Virus record (IMG/VR): IMGVR_UViG_3300023179_000180 | Span: 1 to 45,287 of that record | Direction: 5' to 3' (one strand) | DNA from: a virus | Length of the DNA stretch: 45,287 nt | In this document: in pieces, positions 23,628 through 31,447 of the stretch | How positions within the stretch are numbered: the stretch's first letter is position 1 | Layout: each line of letters starts with the position of its first letter | The notes under the pieces: model-generated | Told to the model about the DNA's origin: nothing | Database searches by the model: none | What the model saw: only the letters and a program-made list of their open reading frames with translations | Made by a program: the position numbers and the translations under genes

Positions 23628-24551
23628 ATGAAAACCTTACAACAAGAATATCAATTAATAAAAGAAGGTAAAGGTAATAAAGACCACTTCTTAAAAGTAG
23701 CTAGGAATTTATTTCCTGAGTTCATTACATCAGGTAATGATTTTACTTCGACCGTTCATATTTTAACAAGTAAAAGTCTTTTAAGTGAGTCTGCAGGTGG
23801 TATAGTAACTACTGGTCGTAAAGATTGGCAGGCTATTTTTGACACTAATTTAAAAGAAGCCGTAGGTGTTAAAAATACTAAAGAATATGGTGACCAAAAC
23901 GAGTTTGAGAAACCAGCCCCAGAAGTAACTAAAGATTTAGAAAGTAATTTTGATAATAATAATCCTGATAATATTGACAACGTTTATGGTCAATCATTTT
24001 TAATGGGTTTTTATACTGAAATGCAGGATGAAAAGAATAAAGATAAGAGTGTATATGAATTAAAACAAATCGTGTTGAAAAACATGGTTAAAGATATTAA
24101 TTATTATGCTACTAATGCTTCATTTGGTATTAAAGGAATTGGATACACTAAAGATGTAGTTGGAGGTGGAGAACCAGTAGCACCTAAAGGCAAATACAAA
24201 TCATCAGGATATGGTGATATGCCTAAAGCTGTTAAAGAAGGTTTAAACGAAGCAAAACGTCCTTCAATTAGCGACCATATTAAAGAAGTAGAAAAAACAT
24301 CTCAAGCCGTTGCTTTAGAAGCTAAATTAACCGCTATTGATGATGCAATTGAAAAACGTAAAAACAAATTAGCCTTAGCTGAATCAGATGAGTTGGCAGA
24401 AATGATTGACCAATCTATGGTTAAGACCCTCAATAAAGAAATCAAAGAACTTGAAAAACATAAAGCAAAAACCCAAAAAATCTATGAAAAGATGACTGGT
24501 AAAGCTAAAGAAGAAGTGATTGATGAGGATGACGATATGATGTCTTACTAA
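23628..24551 (+). CDS. Prohead core or internal head protein candidate
   Basis: The start ATG 23628 is chosen because upstream codons overlap the previous gene and the octamer; this gives 307 residues. The N terminus MKTLQQEYQLIKEG closely resembles the capsid-targeting leader of T4 internal proteins (MKTYQEFIAEA), with I-K-E-G as the cleavage site. The body has SFLMGFYTEMQDEKN and GIGYTKDVVGGGEP. The C-terminal third is a highly charged coiled coil with a DEDDD tail, reminiscent of core proteins. Located directly before the protease gene, with the next start one base after the stop. I infer a core or packaged protein that the protease processes. Confidence 0.7.
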   Translation: MKTLQQEYQLIKEGKGNKDHFLKVARNLFPEFITSGNDFTSTVHILTSKSLLSESAGGIVTTGRKDWQAIFDTNLKEAVGVKNTKEYGDQNEFEKPAPEVTKDLESNFDNNNPDNIDNVYGQSFLMGFYTEMQDEKNKDKSVYELKQIVLKNMVKDINYYATNASFGIKGIGYTKDVVGGGEPVAPKGKYKSSGYGDMPKAVKEGLNEAKRPSISDHIKEVEKTSQAVALEAKLTAIDDAIEKRKNKLALAESDELAEMIDQSMVKTLNKEIKELEKHKAKTQKIYEKMTGKAKEEVIDEDDDMMSY

Positions 24552-24552
24552 T

Positions 24553-25158
24553 ATGAAACAGGTACTAATTGAAACTATACCATTTAAAGTTGCTCCAATG
24601 CAACTTACTGAAGGTTTAAAAGCCCCTTCCGGTAATCCTTTAGTTGAAGGTATTTTAGCCACAGCCGAGGTAAAAAATGGTAATGGTAGATATTATCCTA
24701 AAGATTTGTGGGAACGTGAAATTGACAAATACAACCAAATTGTATCTGAAAACAGAGCCACAGGTGAATTAGATCACCCTGATTCTACTATTATTTCTCT
24801 TAAAAACGTATCTCATATTATTAGAGAATGTTGGTGGGATGGAGATAAAGTAATGGGTAAGATTGAAATTTTACCTACAGTATCTGGTAATATCTTAAAA
24901 GCACTTATTGAAAATAATGTTCAAGTAGGTGTTTCGTCTCGTGGAATGGGTTCATTAAAAGAAATGAACGAAGGTACTTTAGAGGTACAAGATGATTTTG
25001 AATTATTATGCTGGGACTTTGTATCAACCCCATCCAATCCAGGTTCATATATGCAGTTAGTAAGAGAAGGTAAAGAAATTCCTAAAAATTCTTATCTTAA
25101 GGTTAATTCAATTTTAACCGAAATACTTTGTGCAAACGGAACTTGCCCTATATTCTAA
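24553..25158 (+). CDS. 21: Prohead core protease (T4 gp21-like)
   Basis: A 201-residue serine protease of the T4 prohead type, which has the herpesvirus-assemblin-like fold. The catalytic His is in GELDHP (H75) and the nucleophilic Ser in VGVSSRG (S128 or S129). VEGILATAEVKNGNGRYYP is the usual N-terminal strand block (cited as GRYYP). The protein carries its own L-T-E-G at residues 18-21, a likely self-cleavage site. It cleaves core, capsid and internal proteins after (L/I)-x-E during head maturation. A terminator follows at 25187-25219, so the protease unit ends before the scaffold. Confidence 0.94.
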   Translation: MKQVLIETIPFKVAPMQLTEGLKAPSGNPLVEGILATAEVKNGNGRYYPKDLWEREIDKYNQIVSENRATGELDHPDSTIISLKNVSHIIRECWWDGDKVMGKIEILPTVSGNILKALIENNVQVGVSSRGMGSLKEMNEGTLEVQDDFELLCWDFVSTPSNPGSYMQLVREGKEIPKNSYLKVNSILTEILCANGTCPIF

Positions 25159-25186
25159 CCCCTCTTAGGATAGTATCCTTTGACCG

Positions 25187-25219
25187 ACCCTCCCCTAAAA
25201 GGAGGGTTTCTTATTTTTG
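25187..25219 (+). terminator. Rho-independent terminator
   Basis: ACCCTCC (25187-25193) pairs perfectly with GGAGGGT (25201-25207). The loop is CCTAAAA, followed by TTCTTATTTTT. It separates the protease gene from the highly expressed scaffold-capsid pair. Confidence 0.85.
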
Positions 25220-25296
25220 CATTCTTAAAAAATCCCCATATACGTATATTCGTAATATGCGGTTTTCTTATATCGCATTTAAATAAAATATTTTAT

Positions 25297-25327
25297 TACG
25301 CTTCGACATTAGTCAACAATAAGCGTA
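25297..25327 (+). promoter_or_regulatory. Leader hairpin upstream of the scaffold gene
   Basis: TACGCTT (25297-25303) pairs with AAGCGTA (25321-25327) across a 17-base loop. It ends 35 bases before ATG 25363. Upstream, TATATTCG at 25245-25252 is one base off the Bacteroidetes -7 consensus TAnnTTTG, with a TTTG at 25216-25219; the spacing is a little long. Leader structure and promoter are both tentative. Confidence 0.4.
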
Positions 25328-25362
25328 TTTCCAACAAAAATTATTTGAGGACAAAAAACAAA

Positions 25363-26577
25363 ATGGTAAACAGAGATTTATTAAAAGAAGCCATTGCCGA
25401 TGCTAAAGCAGTTAAGGAAACTGCCATTGTCAATGCAAAAGCCGCTCTTGAAGAAGCTTTTACTCCTTATCTGAAAGAAAAGTTAGCTGCAAAGTTAGCC
25501 GAAATGGATGAAGAGGATGAAGGTAAAGAAACAATGGAAGAAGCCGATTTAACCCATGACACATATGGTAAAATTGATTTAACTGTTGATGATTACAGCG
25601 ATGACTATCCTAAAAACAAAACATCAATTGCCCAGTATGGTGATGATGAAACTAAAAAAATGGGTGGTGGTACAGTTAGTGAAGAGGAAGAAATGGATGA
25701 AATGGATTTAGATGAACTCCTTCGTGAATTAGATGACATGGAAGAAAACATTAATGGAACAGACGTTAAAGACACCGAAAAAGAATTAGGTGATCACGGT
25801 AACATTGTTGCTATTGATGAAGCCGAAGAAGCTGAAGAAGAAGAGTACACAGACGAAGATGCAGACGGTATCGAAGATTCAGAAGATGAAGAAATCGATA
25901 TTGAAAACATGGACGAATCAGATCTTAAATCATTTATTGAAAGCGTAATTGCCGACATGGTAGCCGCTGGGGAACTAGAAGGTGGTCATGAAGGTATGGA
26001 AGGTGAAGAAGGTGAAGAACATGCTGAACCAGATGCAGACAACATGGGTGGTCCAAGTGATCACGATGCTGATAATGCATACATGGAAGGTAAAGGAATT
26101 AACGAACGTAAAAAGTACGGTGGTAACAAAGGTGATGTTCCTGCTTCAAAGCGTGGTGATAAAAAAGACACTGCTGATGAAGAAGGAGTTGAAGACTACA
26201 AGAAGAAACTTAAAGAAATGAAAGAAGAACTTGATGAGGCTTACAACGCATTAACTACTATCAAAACTGAATTACAAGAAGTTAATTTGTTTAACGCTAA
26301 ATTACTTTACACAAACAAAATCTTCAAAGCTAAAAATTTGACTGAAAGTCAAAAAGTAAAAGTATTGGCCGCTTTTGACAAAGCCGCTAGTGTTAAAGAA
26401 GCTAAATTGGTATTCGAAACCTTATCTGAAGGTATGAAGGAAACTAAGAAAACTGTTAACGAATCAATGTTAAGAGGATCTGCTTCTAAACCCGCTGGCG
26501 TTGCTGCTAAAGCACCGATTCTTGAAGTAAACGATCAATTCTCCCGTTGGCAGACATTGGCCGGAATTAAAAAATAA
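25363..26577 (+). CDS. 22: Prohead scaffold protein (T4 gp22-like)
   Basis: The start ATG 25363 is taken because the upstream in-frame part would run through the terminator; the leader ACAAAAAACAAA is A-rich, as in strong Bacteroidetes initiation sites. The protein has 404 residues. It begins MVNRDLLKEAIADAKA, which has L-K-E-A, continues with an extremely acidic middle (long Glu/Asp runs) and ends with AKNLTESQKVKVLAAFD, which matches the T4 gp22 block DLTESQKEKVSAL. It forms the internal core on which the capsid assembles and is then degraded by the protease. It is co-transcribed with the capsid gene, 39 bases downstream. Confidence 0.88.
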   Translation: MVNRDLLKEAIADAKAVKETAIVNAKAALEEAFTPYLKEKLAAKLAEMDEEDEGKETMEEADLTHDTYGKIDLTVDDYSDDYPKNKTSIAQYGDDETKKMGGGTVSEEEEMDEMDLDELLRELDDMEENINGTDVKDTEKELGDHGNIVAIDEAEEAEEEEYTDEDADGIEDSEDEEIDIENMDESDLKSFIESVIADMVAAGELEGGHEGMEGEEGEEHAEPDADNMGGPSDHDADNAYMEGKGINERKKYGGNKGDVPASKRGDKKDTADEEGVEDYKKKLKEMKEELDEAYNALTTIKTELQEVNLFNAKLLYTNKIFKAKNLTESQKVKVLAAFDKAASVKEAKLVFETLSEGMKETKKTVNESMLRGSASKPAGVAAKAPILEVNDQFSRWQTLAGIKK

Positions 26578-26616
26578 TAAACAACAAAAAACTAAAAACA
26601 AAAAAACAAAACAAAA

Positions 26617-28374
26617 ATGTCAAACGTACAACAATTATTAGAAAGCGCTGCTGGTTCTTGGAAGAACTTGCAAAGCGATGCCGCTAAATTAGCTGGCAAA
26701 TGGTCTAAGACCGGATTGTTAGAAGGTTTGGTTGAGGTTGATAAAAACAATATGTCATTATTGTTGGAAAACCAAGCCAAACAGTTGGTAACTGAATCAA
26801 ACCAAATTACTTCTAACTCATTCTACACTTCAGGCGGAACAGGCGAAAACTGGGCTGGTATTGCATTACCTTTAGTTCGTAAGGTATTCGGTACAATCGT
26901 AGCTAAAGAATTCGTTTCAGTTCAACCAATGAACATGCCTTCAGGACTTGTGTTCTTCTTGGATTTCCAATACGGTAACGAGAAAACTCCATATGCTGCT
27001 GGTACTTCTTTGTATGGTAACCGTAACACTGCTTCTCAGTTCCCATTCTCTACAGTTGATGCAACTGGTGGTTTGTATGGTGGTCCTTCAGGACGTTTCA
27101 CTTACGCTACTAACACTTTTTCAGCTTCTTTCCAAATGTCAGCTTCAGTAGCTAACACTTTGACTAGAACTGCTGCTGGAACTGGTTCTATCGTATCTGC
27201 TTCATGGGCTGATTGTAATTTTGATTCTGATTACTCTGCTTCTGTAGCATCAGGTCAAATGTACAAAATGACTATCACTGCCTCTAACAGTACCTTACCT
27301 AGCTTTGACCAAGACGCAGTTCGTGGTTTTATAATGGCTTCAGGTTCTAACTTCGGTGTTACTACTTTAGTACCTGCTTTTACAGACTACAACTACACTG
27401 CTAATACTATTAGCTTCGTATTTACTGGTTCAGCTAACTTTGCTACAACTCCTCAGTCTGGATCTACTTTCATCGTTACTTATGAAAAAGCAACTTCTCA
27501 AGATGGTTTGAACGTAACTTCTGGTGACAACGTAACTACAGGTAACTACTCAGGTCGTGGTGATTTCGAAGCTTCTGGTTCTTTCTCATTACCTTCTAGT
27601 GCTTCTGCTACTCAGATCGTTATCCCTGAGATCAACGTAAGAATGCAATCACAGCCTATCACTGCTAAAACCAAGAAATTGAAAGCAGTATGGACTCCTG
27701 AATTCGCTCAAGATTTAGCTGCTTACCAAAACATCGATGCTGAAGCTGAATTGACTAACATCATGTCTGAGTACATTTCAATGGAAATTGATTTGGAAAT
27801 TTTGGATATGTTGATTGAAGATGCTTCTGCTGCTACTGAGTACTGGTCTGCTATTAACAACACTGTTTACTCAAACGGTAACTTCGCTACTGCTGCTTCT
27901 GGATTCTACAACACTCAAGGTCAATGGTTCCAAACTTTAGGAACTAAGATCCAAAAGGTGTCCAACAAGATCCACCAGTTGACTTTACGTGGAGGTGCTA
28001 ATTTCTTGGTTACTTCTCCTACAGTAGCAACTATCTTGGAATCAATCCCAGGATTTGCTTCTACTTCAAACGGTGAGGCTGATCAAATGGAATATGCTTT
28101 CGGTGTACAGAAAATCGGTACAGTAAACGGTCGCTACAAGGTTTACAAGAACCCTTACATGACTGAAAACTTGATCCTTATGGGTTACAGAGGTTCTCAG
28201 TTCTTGGAAACAGGTGCTGTATTCGCTCCTTACATTCCTTTAATCATGACTCCTCTAGTTTACGATCCAGAAACCTTCACACCACGTAAAGGTTTGTTAA
28301 CTCGTTACGCTAAGAAGATGTTACGTCCCGAATTCTATGGTAAGATCTACATCAGTGGATTGAACACCATCTAA
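26617..28374 (+). CDS. 23: Major capsid protein (T4 gp23-like)
   Basis: A 585-residue protein. GIALPLVRKVFGTIVAKEFV and SVQPMNMPSGLVF match the T4 gp23 block with VQPMNSPTG, and AEAELTNIMSEYISMEIDLE matches the T4 segment around DADAEL. A removable N-terminal peptide probably ends at QLVTE-S (after E60; T4 gp23 is cut after residue 65); LLE-S and LLE-G sites lie earlier. An extra Ser/Thr-rich domain around residues 160-330 is likely a surface insertion. The leader is A-rich and lacks Shine-Dalgarno. Codon use differs from the neighbours (many C-ending codons, TTG for Leu), typical of a very highly expressed gene. Confidence 0.97.
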   Translation: MSNVQQLLESAAGSWKNLQSDAAKLAGKWSKTGLLEGLVEVDKNNMSLLLENQAKQLVTESNQITSNSFYTSGGTGENWAGIALPLVRKVFGTIVAKEFVSVQPMNMPSGLVFFLDFQYGNEKTPYAAGTSLYGNRNTASQFPFSTVDATGGLYGGPSGRFTYATNTFSASFQMSASVANTLTRTAAGTGSIVSASWADCNFDSDYSASVASGQMYKMTITASNSTLPSFDQDAVRGFIMASGSNFGVTTLVPAFTDYNYTANTISFVFTGSANFATTPQSGSTFIVTYEKATSQDGLNVTSGDNVTTGNYSGRGDFEASGSFSLPSSASATQIVIPEINVRMQSQPITAKTKKLKAVWTPEFAQDLAAYQNIDAEAELTNIMSEYISMEIDLEILDMLIEDASAATEYWSAINNTVYSNGNFATAASGFYNTQGQWFQTLGTKIQKVSNKIHQLTLRGGANFLVTSPTVATILESIPGFASTSNGEADQMEYAFGVQKIGTVNGRYKVYKNPYMTENLILMGYRGSQFLETGAVFAPYIPLIMTPLVYDPETFTPRKGLLTRYAKKMLRPEFYGKIYISGLNTI

Positions 28375-28404
28375 TTCTAGTAAAGAAATAACATTTCTGT
28401 AAAG

Positions 28405-28432
28405 AAGCCCCGAGAAATCGGGGCTTTTTTTT
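28405..28432 (+). terminator. Strong Rho-independent terminator after the capsid gene
   Basis: AAGCCCCGA (28405-28413) pairs with TCGGGGCTT (28418-28426). The loop is GAAA, a stable tetraloop, followed by eight T (28425-28432). It is the clearest terminator in the window. Confidence 0.93.
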
Positions 28433-28486
28433 ACTAGTATAGGCCTACACCATATGTATACCAAAACGTTATATAATTAGTTACTT

Positions 28487-29401
28487 ATGAAAGAGACTCC
28501 AAGTCAGTTACCCATCCAAAGTTTTGTTATGAACTTTCCATTCTCATTGTCTACAGCAGATCCAAATAATATTTGGATGCAGGAATTAACAGATGATGAA
28601 TTAGCAATTAATAAACCTAAAGCATACAAACAGTTTATGGATTTGTATAACTTTGTTGCTGGTGGGGCTGTAGTTAATCTATTACCTTCGGAAGGTAATT
28701 TTCAAGACCAAGTTTATGTAGCTAATTTAGGTATTTATTTACCTCATATTAAAGACGAAAATCATATTATTTTATCTAACTTTACTTCTGATCCTCGTAA
28801 AGGTGAGGAATTGGTTGGAGAAAAATATTTTAACCAAATGGGTTATAAAACAGCAATATCTCCCTTTAAATGGGAAGGCGAGGCTGATTTAAAGTACCTT
28901 TACGGAAACAAATATATTGGTGGTTATGGTATCCGCTCTAACATCAAAGCATATGAGTGGATGGAAGAAACTTATGGTATGGACATCCTTAAAGTAGCTA
29001 TGGTTGATGAATATTTGTATCACTTGGATTGCTCTATTTTTGCTTTAAATCAAGAACAAACATTAGTTTGTACTGAATTGTTTGATGAGGAAGAATTAGT
29101 TGAAATGGAAAAATATACTGAAATAATTAACATTGATGTTGATGATGCTTTAGGAGGAATAACTAATTCAGTCCGTTTAGGTAATATGATCATGTGTGCT
29201 TCAAACATTTCCGAATTAAAGAAATCACATGAATATTATGCAGGTGAGGTTCATAAAATTAAGACATTAGAAAAGATTTGTAGTGATGCTGGTATGGAAC
29301 CAGTTATCTTTAATCTTTCAGAATACATGAAATCAGGTGCTATGTTATCTTGTATGATGATGCACTTAAACCGAGTTGACCATAACAGAACCTTATTATA
29401 A
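28487..29401 (+). CDS. Guanidino-group-modifying enzyme (arginine deiminase/DDAH/amidinotransferase superfamily)
   Basis: A 304-residue protein. FQDQVYVANLGIYLP (residues 72-86) matches the superfamily motif PDxVFxANxG. KWEGEAD (128-134) holds the substrate-binding acidic residues, YGIRSN follows, YHLDC holds the catalytic His (H179), and the C-terminal SGAMLSCMMMH holds the nucleophilic Cys (C289). All catalytic positions are kept, so it should hydrolyse or transfer a guanidino group via a Cys-amidino intermediate; the substrate (arginine, methylarginine, agmatine or other) is undecided. It opens a new unit after the capsid terminator, with a weak TATAAT at 28472-28477. It is coupled by TAATG to the PSD-like gene, suggesting joint action. 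Confidence 0.82.
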   Translation: MKETPSQLPIQSFVMNFPFSLSTADPNNIWMQELTDDELAINKPKAYKQFMDLYNFVAGGAVVNLLPSEGNFQDQVYVANLGIYLPHIKDENHIILSNFTSDPRKGEELVGEKYFNQMGYKTAISPFKWEGEADLKYLYGNKYIGGYGIRSNIKAYEWMEETYGMDILKVAMVDEYLYHLDCSIFALNQEQTLVCTELFDEEELVEMEKYTEIINIDVDDALGGITNSVRLGNMIMCASNISELKKSHEYYAGEVHKIKTLEKICSDAGMEPVIFNLSEYMKSGAMLSCMMMHLNRVDHNRTLL

Positions 29402-30129
29402 TGGCTCAAACATTACAAGAATGGATAAGTACTGAGGTTAAACAACTTCAGAAGATGCCTGTAGGGGAATTATCTAATACATTTTTCTTTAGAGATCCAA
29501 TTCGTCCAAATTATATTGACCATGAGCACTTTTACGCACCAGCTGATGGAACTATTTTATACCAAAAGTTTATTAAAGATCCTTCTGAACCTATAGTTGA
29601 AATTAAGGGTATGAATTATACTCTTCAAGATGTTGTTGGTGATGATGAATATAATAAACCTTCACTAGTTATCGGTATATTTATGTCATTTTATGATGTT
29701 CACATCAATCGTATACCTTACGGAGGTCTGCTGTCATATAAACCACTAGACGCGATACAATCAACTAACAAACCAATGTTAGCGGTTGAAAAAGATATAT
29801 TAAATAAGAAAATTAATCCCGCAAACATGGAGTACTTAAAGTATAACGAGAGGATGTGGAATAAAATTTATTCACCTTCCTTAGATTATACTTATTACTT
29901 AATTCAGATTGCTGACGAGGATGTAAACGTTATTGCTCCATTTACTATGGCTCAAAACGATGTTTTTGCTCAAAACGAAAGATTTTCTTTAATAAGATGG
30001 GGTTCACAAGTAGATTTAGTGTTACCATTAGATGACAGATATGATTTCGAGTTATGTTTAGATGATGCCATGCATGTTAATGCTGGTATAGATGCGTTAA
30101 TAAAGATTAACTTTAATGAATATTTATAA
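29401..30129 (+). CDS. Phosphatidylserine decarboxylase-like protein
   Basis: A 242-residue protein of the pyruvoyl-dependent decarboxylase family. FFFRDPIRP opens the family block. YAPADG (Asp49), SFYDVHINRIP (His101) and RWGSQVDLVLP (Ser202) line up with the E. coli Psd Asp90, His147 and Ser254 triad that self-cleaves and turns Ser into the pyruvoyl cofactor. EIKGMNYTLQDVVG is also typical. It is shorter than bacterial Psd and lacks a hydrophobic N terminus. Converting phosphatidylserine to phosphatidylethanolamine, or decarboxylating another amino compound, is expected. It is coupled to the guanidino enzyme by TAATG. This is an unusual phage cargo. Confidence 0.85.
   Translation: MAQTLQEWISTEVKQLQKMPVGELSNTFFFRDPIRPNYIDHEHFYAPADGTILYQKFIKDPSEPIVEIKGMNYTLQDVVGDDEYNKPSLVIGIFMSFYDVHINRIPYGGLLSYKPLDAIQSTNKPMLAVEKDILNKKINPANMEYLKYNERMWNKIYSPSLDYTYYLIQIADEDVNVIAPFTMAQNDVFAQNERFSLIRWGSQVDLVLPLDDRYDFELCLDDAMHVNAGIDALIKINFNEYL
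30121..30128 (+). promoter_or_regulatory. TATTTATA element
   Basis: This octamer overlaps the last codons and stop of the PSD-like gene and lies 4 bases before ATG 30133. It forms a weak AT hairpin with the start region (TATTTA with TAAATG). Confidence 0.4.
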
Positions 30130-30132
30130 TAA

Positions 30133-30669
30133 ATGTTTACTAAAATATATTTAGTTGAAAATTGTTATGATAATCCTAATTGGGTTTATATAGGTAAAAC
30201 TAAAAATTGTAGAAAAAATGATCATAAACAAAAGTTTGGAAAACAAATTACCTATACTATAATTGATGAAATAAGTAGTAATAATAAAAACGATTGGACT
30301 CCTATAGAATCTTATTGGATAGAACAATTTAAAGTTTGGGGTTTTAAGGTATTAAATAAAAATACTGGAGGTGGTGGTCCTGCTTATAGAACTAAAGAAT
30401 TTATAGATAACCAAATTAAAAGACAAACCGGTTCTAAACAGACTCAAGAAACTTGTAAAAAAAGAAGTGAATCAACTAAAGGAAAACCCAAACCAGAAGG
30501 ATTTGCTGAAAAATTAAAAAATAGAAAATATTCTCCTGAAACTTTAGAAAAAATGAGATTAGCTAAAATAGGAAAATCTTCAGGTCATAAAGGAAAATCA
30601 ATAAGTGAAGAACATAAAAAAGCTATTAGTCAAGCTTTAAAAGGAAGAATAAGCCCTAATAAAAAATGA
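30133..30669 (+). CDS. GIY-YIG homing endonuclease with NUMOD3 motifs
   Basis: A 178-residue protein. KIYLVEN and VYIGKTK (YIG at residues 19-21) form the GIY-YIG core. Glu59 in PIESYWIEQF is the metal-binding catalytic residue, and N75 lies in LNKNTGGGGP. The C-terminal third has NUMOD3-like DNA-binding repeats (SPETLEKMRLAKIG, SEEHKKAISQALKG). It cuts phage DNA at a specific site to spread its own gene, as T4 Seg proteins do. It overlaps the start of PhoH by 4 bases (ATGA) and has inserted between an accessory pair and PhoH. Confidence 0.92.
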   Translation: MFTKIYLVENCYDNPNWVYIGKTKNCRKNDHKQKFGKQITYTIIDEISSNNKNDWTPIESYWIEQFKVWGFKVLNKNTGGGGPAYRTKEFIDNQIKRQTGSKQTQETCKKRSESTKGKPKPEGFAEKLKNRKYSPETLEKMRLAKIGKSSGHKGKSISEEHKKAISQALKGRISPNKK

Positions 30670-31403
30670 ATACAAAACCAACCCATGAAGATGATATCTT
30701 TCAAGAAAAGCGTAAGCCAAAAAATCCTATTAAGTTTAAAATCCAATTAAACGAGGAACAAAAAGCCGCTAAAGCTAAAATATTAGAAAGTACAATTACA
30801 TTGTTAGCCGGAGCCGCTGGTTCAGGTAAAACATTACTTGCCTGTCAGATTGGTTTAGAAAAACTATTTATGAGAGATGTTGAAAAGGTAATTATTACCC
30901 GACCAACAGTATCTAAAGAGGAAATAGGATTCTTACCAGGTGATTTAAGGGAAAAAATGGATCCTTGGGTTCAACCTATTTATCAAAACATGTTCTTGCT
31001 TTACGATAAAGTAAAAGTAGAAGAACTTATTAAAGAGGGTAAAATAGAGATTGTTCCTGTATCGTTTATGAGAGGTAGAACGTTTGTAAACTCTGTAGTA
31101 ATAGTAGATGAGGCTCAAAACGTAACACACGAACAAATGGAAATGATTGTTACCCGTATTGGTAAAGGATCAAAAATGATTATTTGTGGTGATGATGGCC
31201 AGGTAGATTTAAAACAAAAGCGCGATTCTGGATTTAAGTTTTTATACTCAGCCGCTAAAAAAATTAAAAACCTTTGTGCCATATCACTAAAACAAAACCA
31301 CAGAGATCCAATCGTAGAGGATTTAATTAATCTATACAACGATGCATATGAACAGGGTATTAGTCTAAATACTACGGGTTCAAACGGAAATTCTAAAAAG
31401 TAA
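30666..31403 (+). CDS. phoH: PhoH family P-loop ATPase
   Basis: A 245-residue protein. A Walker A motif, GAAGSGKT (residues 49-56), is followed by VIITRPTVSKEEIGFLPG, MRGRTFVNSVVIVDEAQN with Walker B, and GDDGQVDL, all family signatures. SLKQNHRDPIVEDLI closes the domain. PhoH is frequent in T4-like phages of marine and freshwater bacteria. In hosts it belongs to the phosphate-starvation regulon, and RNA-related ATPase or helicase activity has been proposed for the family. Its phage role is unsettled. Its start overlaps the homing endonuclease stop, so expression is tied to upstream transcripts. Confidence 0.96.
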   Translation: MNTKPTHEDDIFQEKRKPKNPIKFKIQLNEEQKAAKAKILESTITLLAGAAGSGKTLLACQIGLEKLFMRDVEKVIITRPTVSKEEIGFLPGDLREKMDPWVQPIYQNMFLLYDKVKVEELIKEGKIEIVPVSFMRGRTFVNSVVIVDEAQNVTHEQMEMIVTRIGKGSKMIICGDDGQVDLKQKRDSGFKFLYSAAKKIKNLCAISLKQNHRDPIVEDLINLYNDAYEQGISLNTTGSNGNSKK

Positions 31404-31409
31404 GTTAGA

Positions 31410-31447
31410 GCCATACTTTTTCAATATTTATACGAAAAAGGTATGGC
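31410..31447 (+). promoter_or_regulatory. Hairpin with TATTTATA in the loop and the start codon in the stem
   Basis: GCCATACTTTTT (31410-31421) pairs with AAAAGGTATGGC (31436-31447) through 12 pairs with one G-U. The loop contains TATTTATA (31425-31432). The ATG of the next gene (31443-31445) lies inside the 3' arm. RNA read through from PhoH would hide the start codon. RNA started at or after the octamer would lack the 5' arm and expose it. Confidence 0.65.

Noticed and set aside
25180-25362. N-terminal extension of the scaffold gene
   Set aside because: It would translate the terminator and leader hairpin and starts at TTG; ATG 25363 has an A-rich leader and a gp22-like N terminus.
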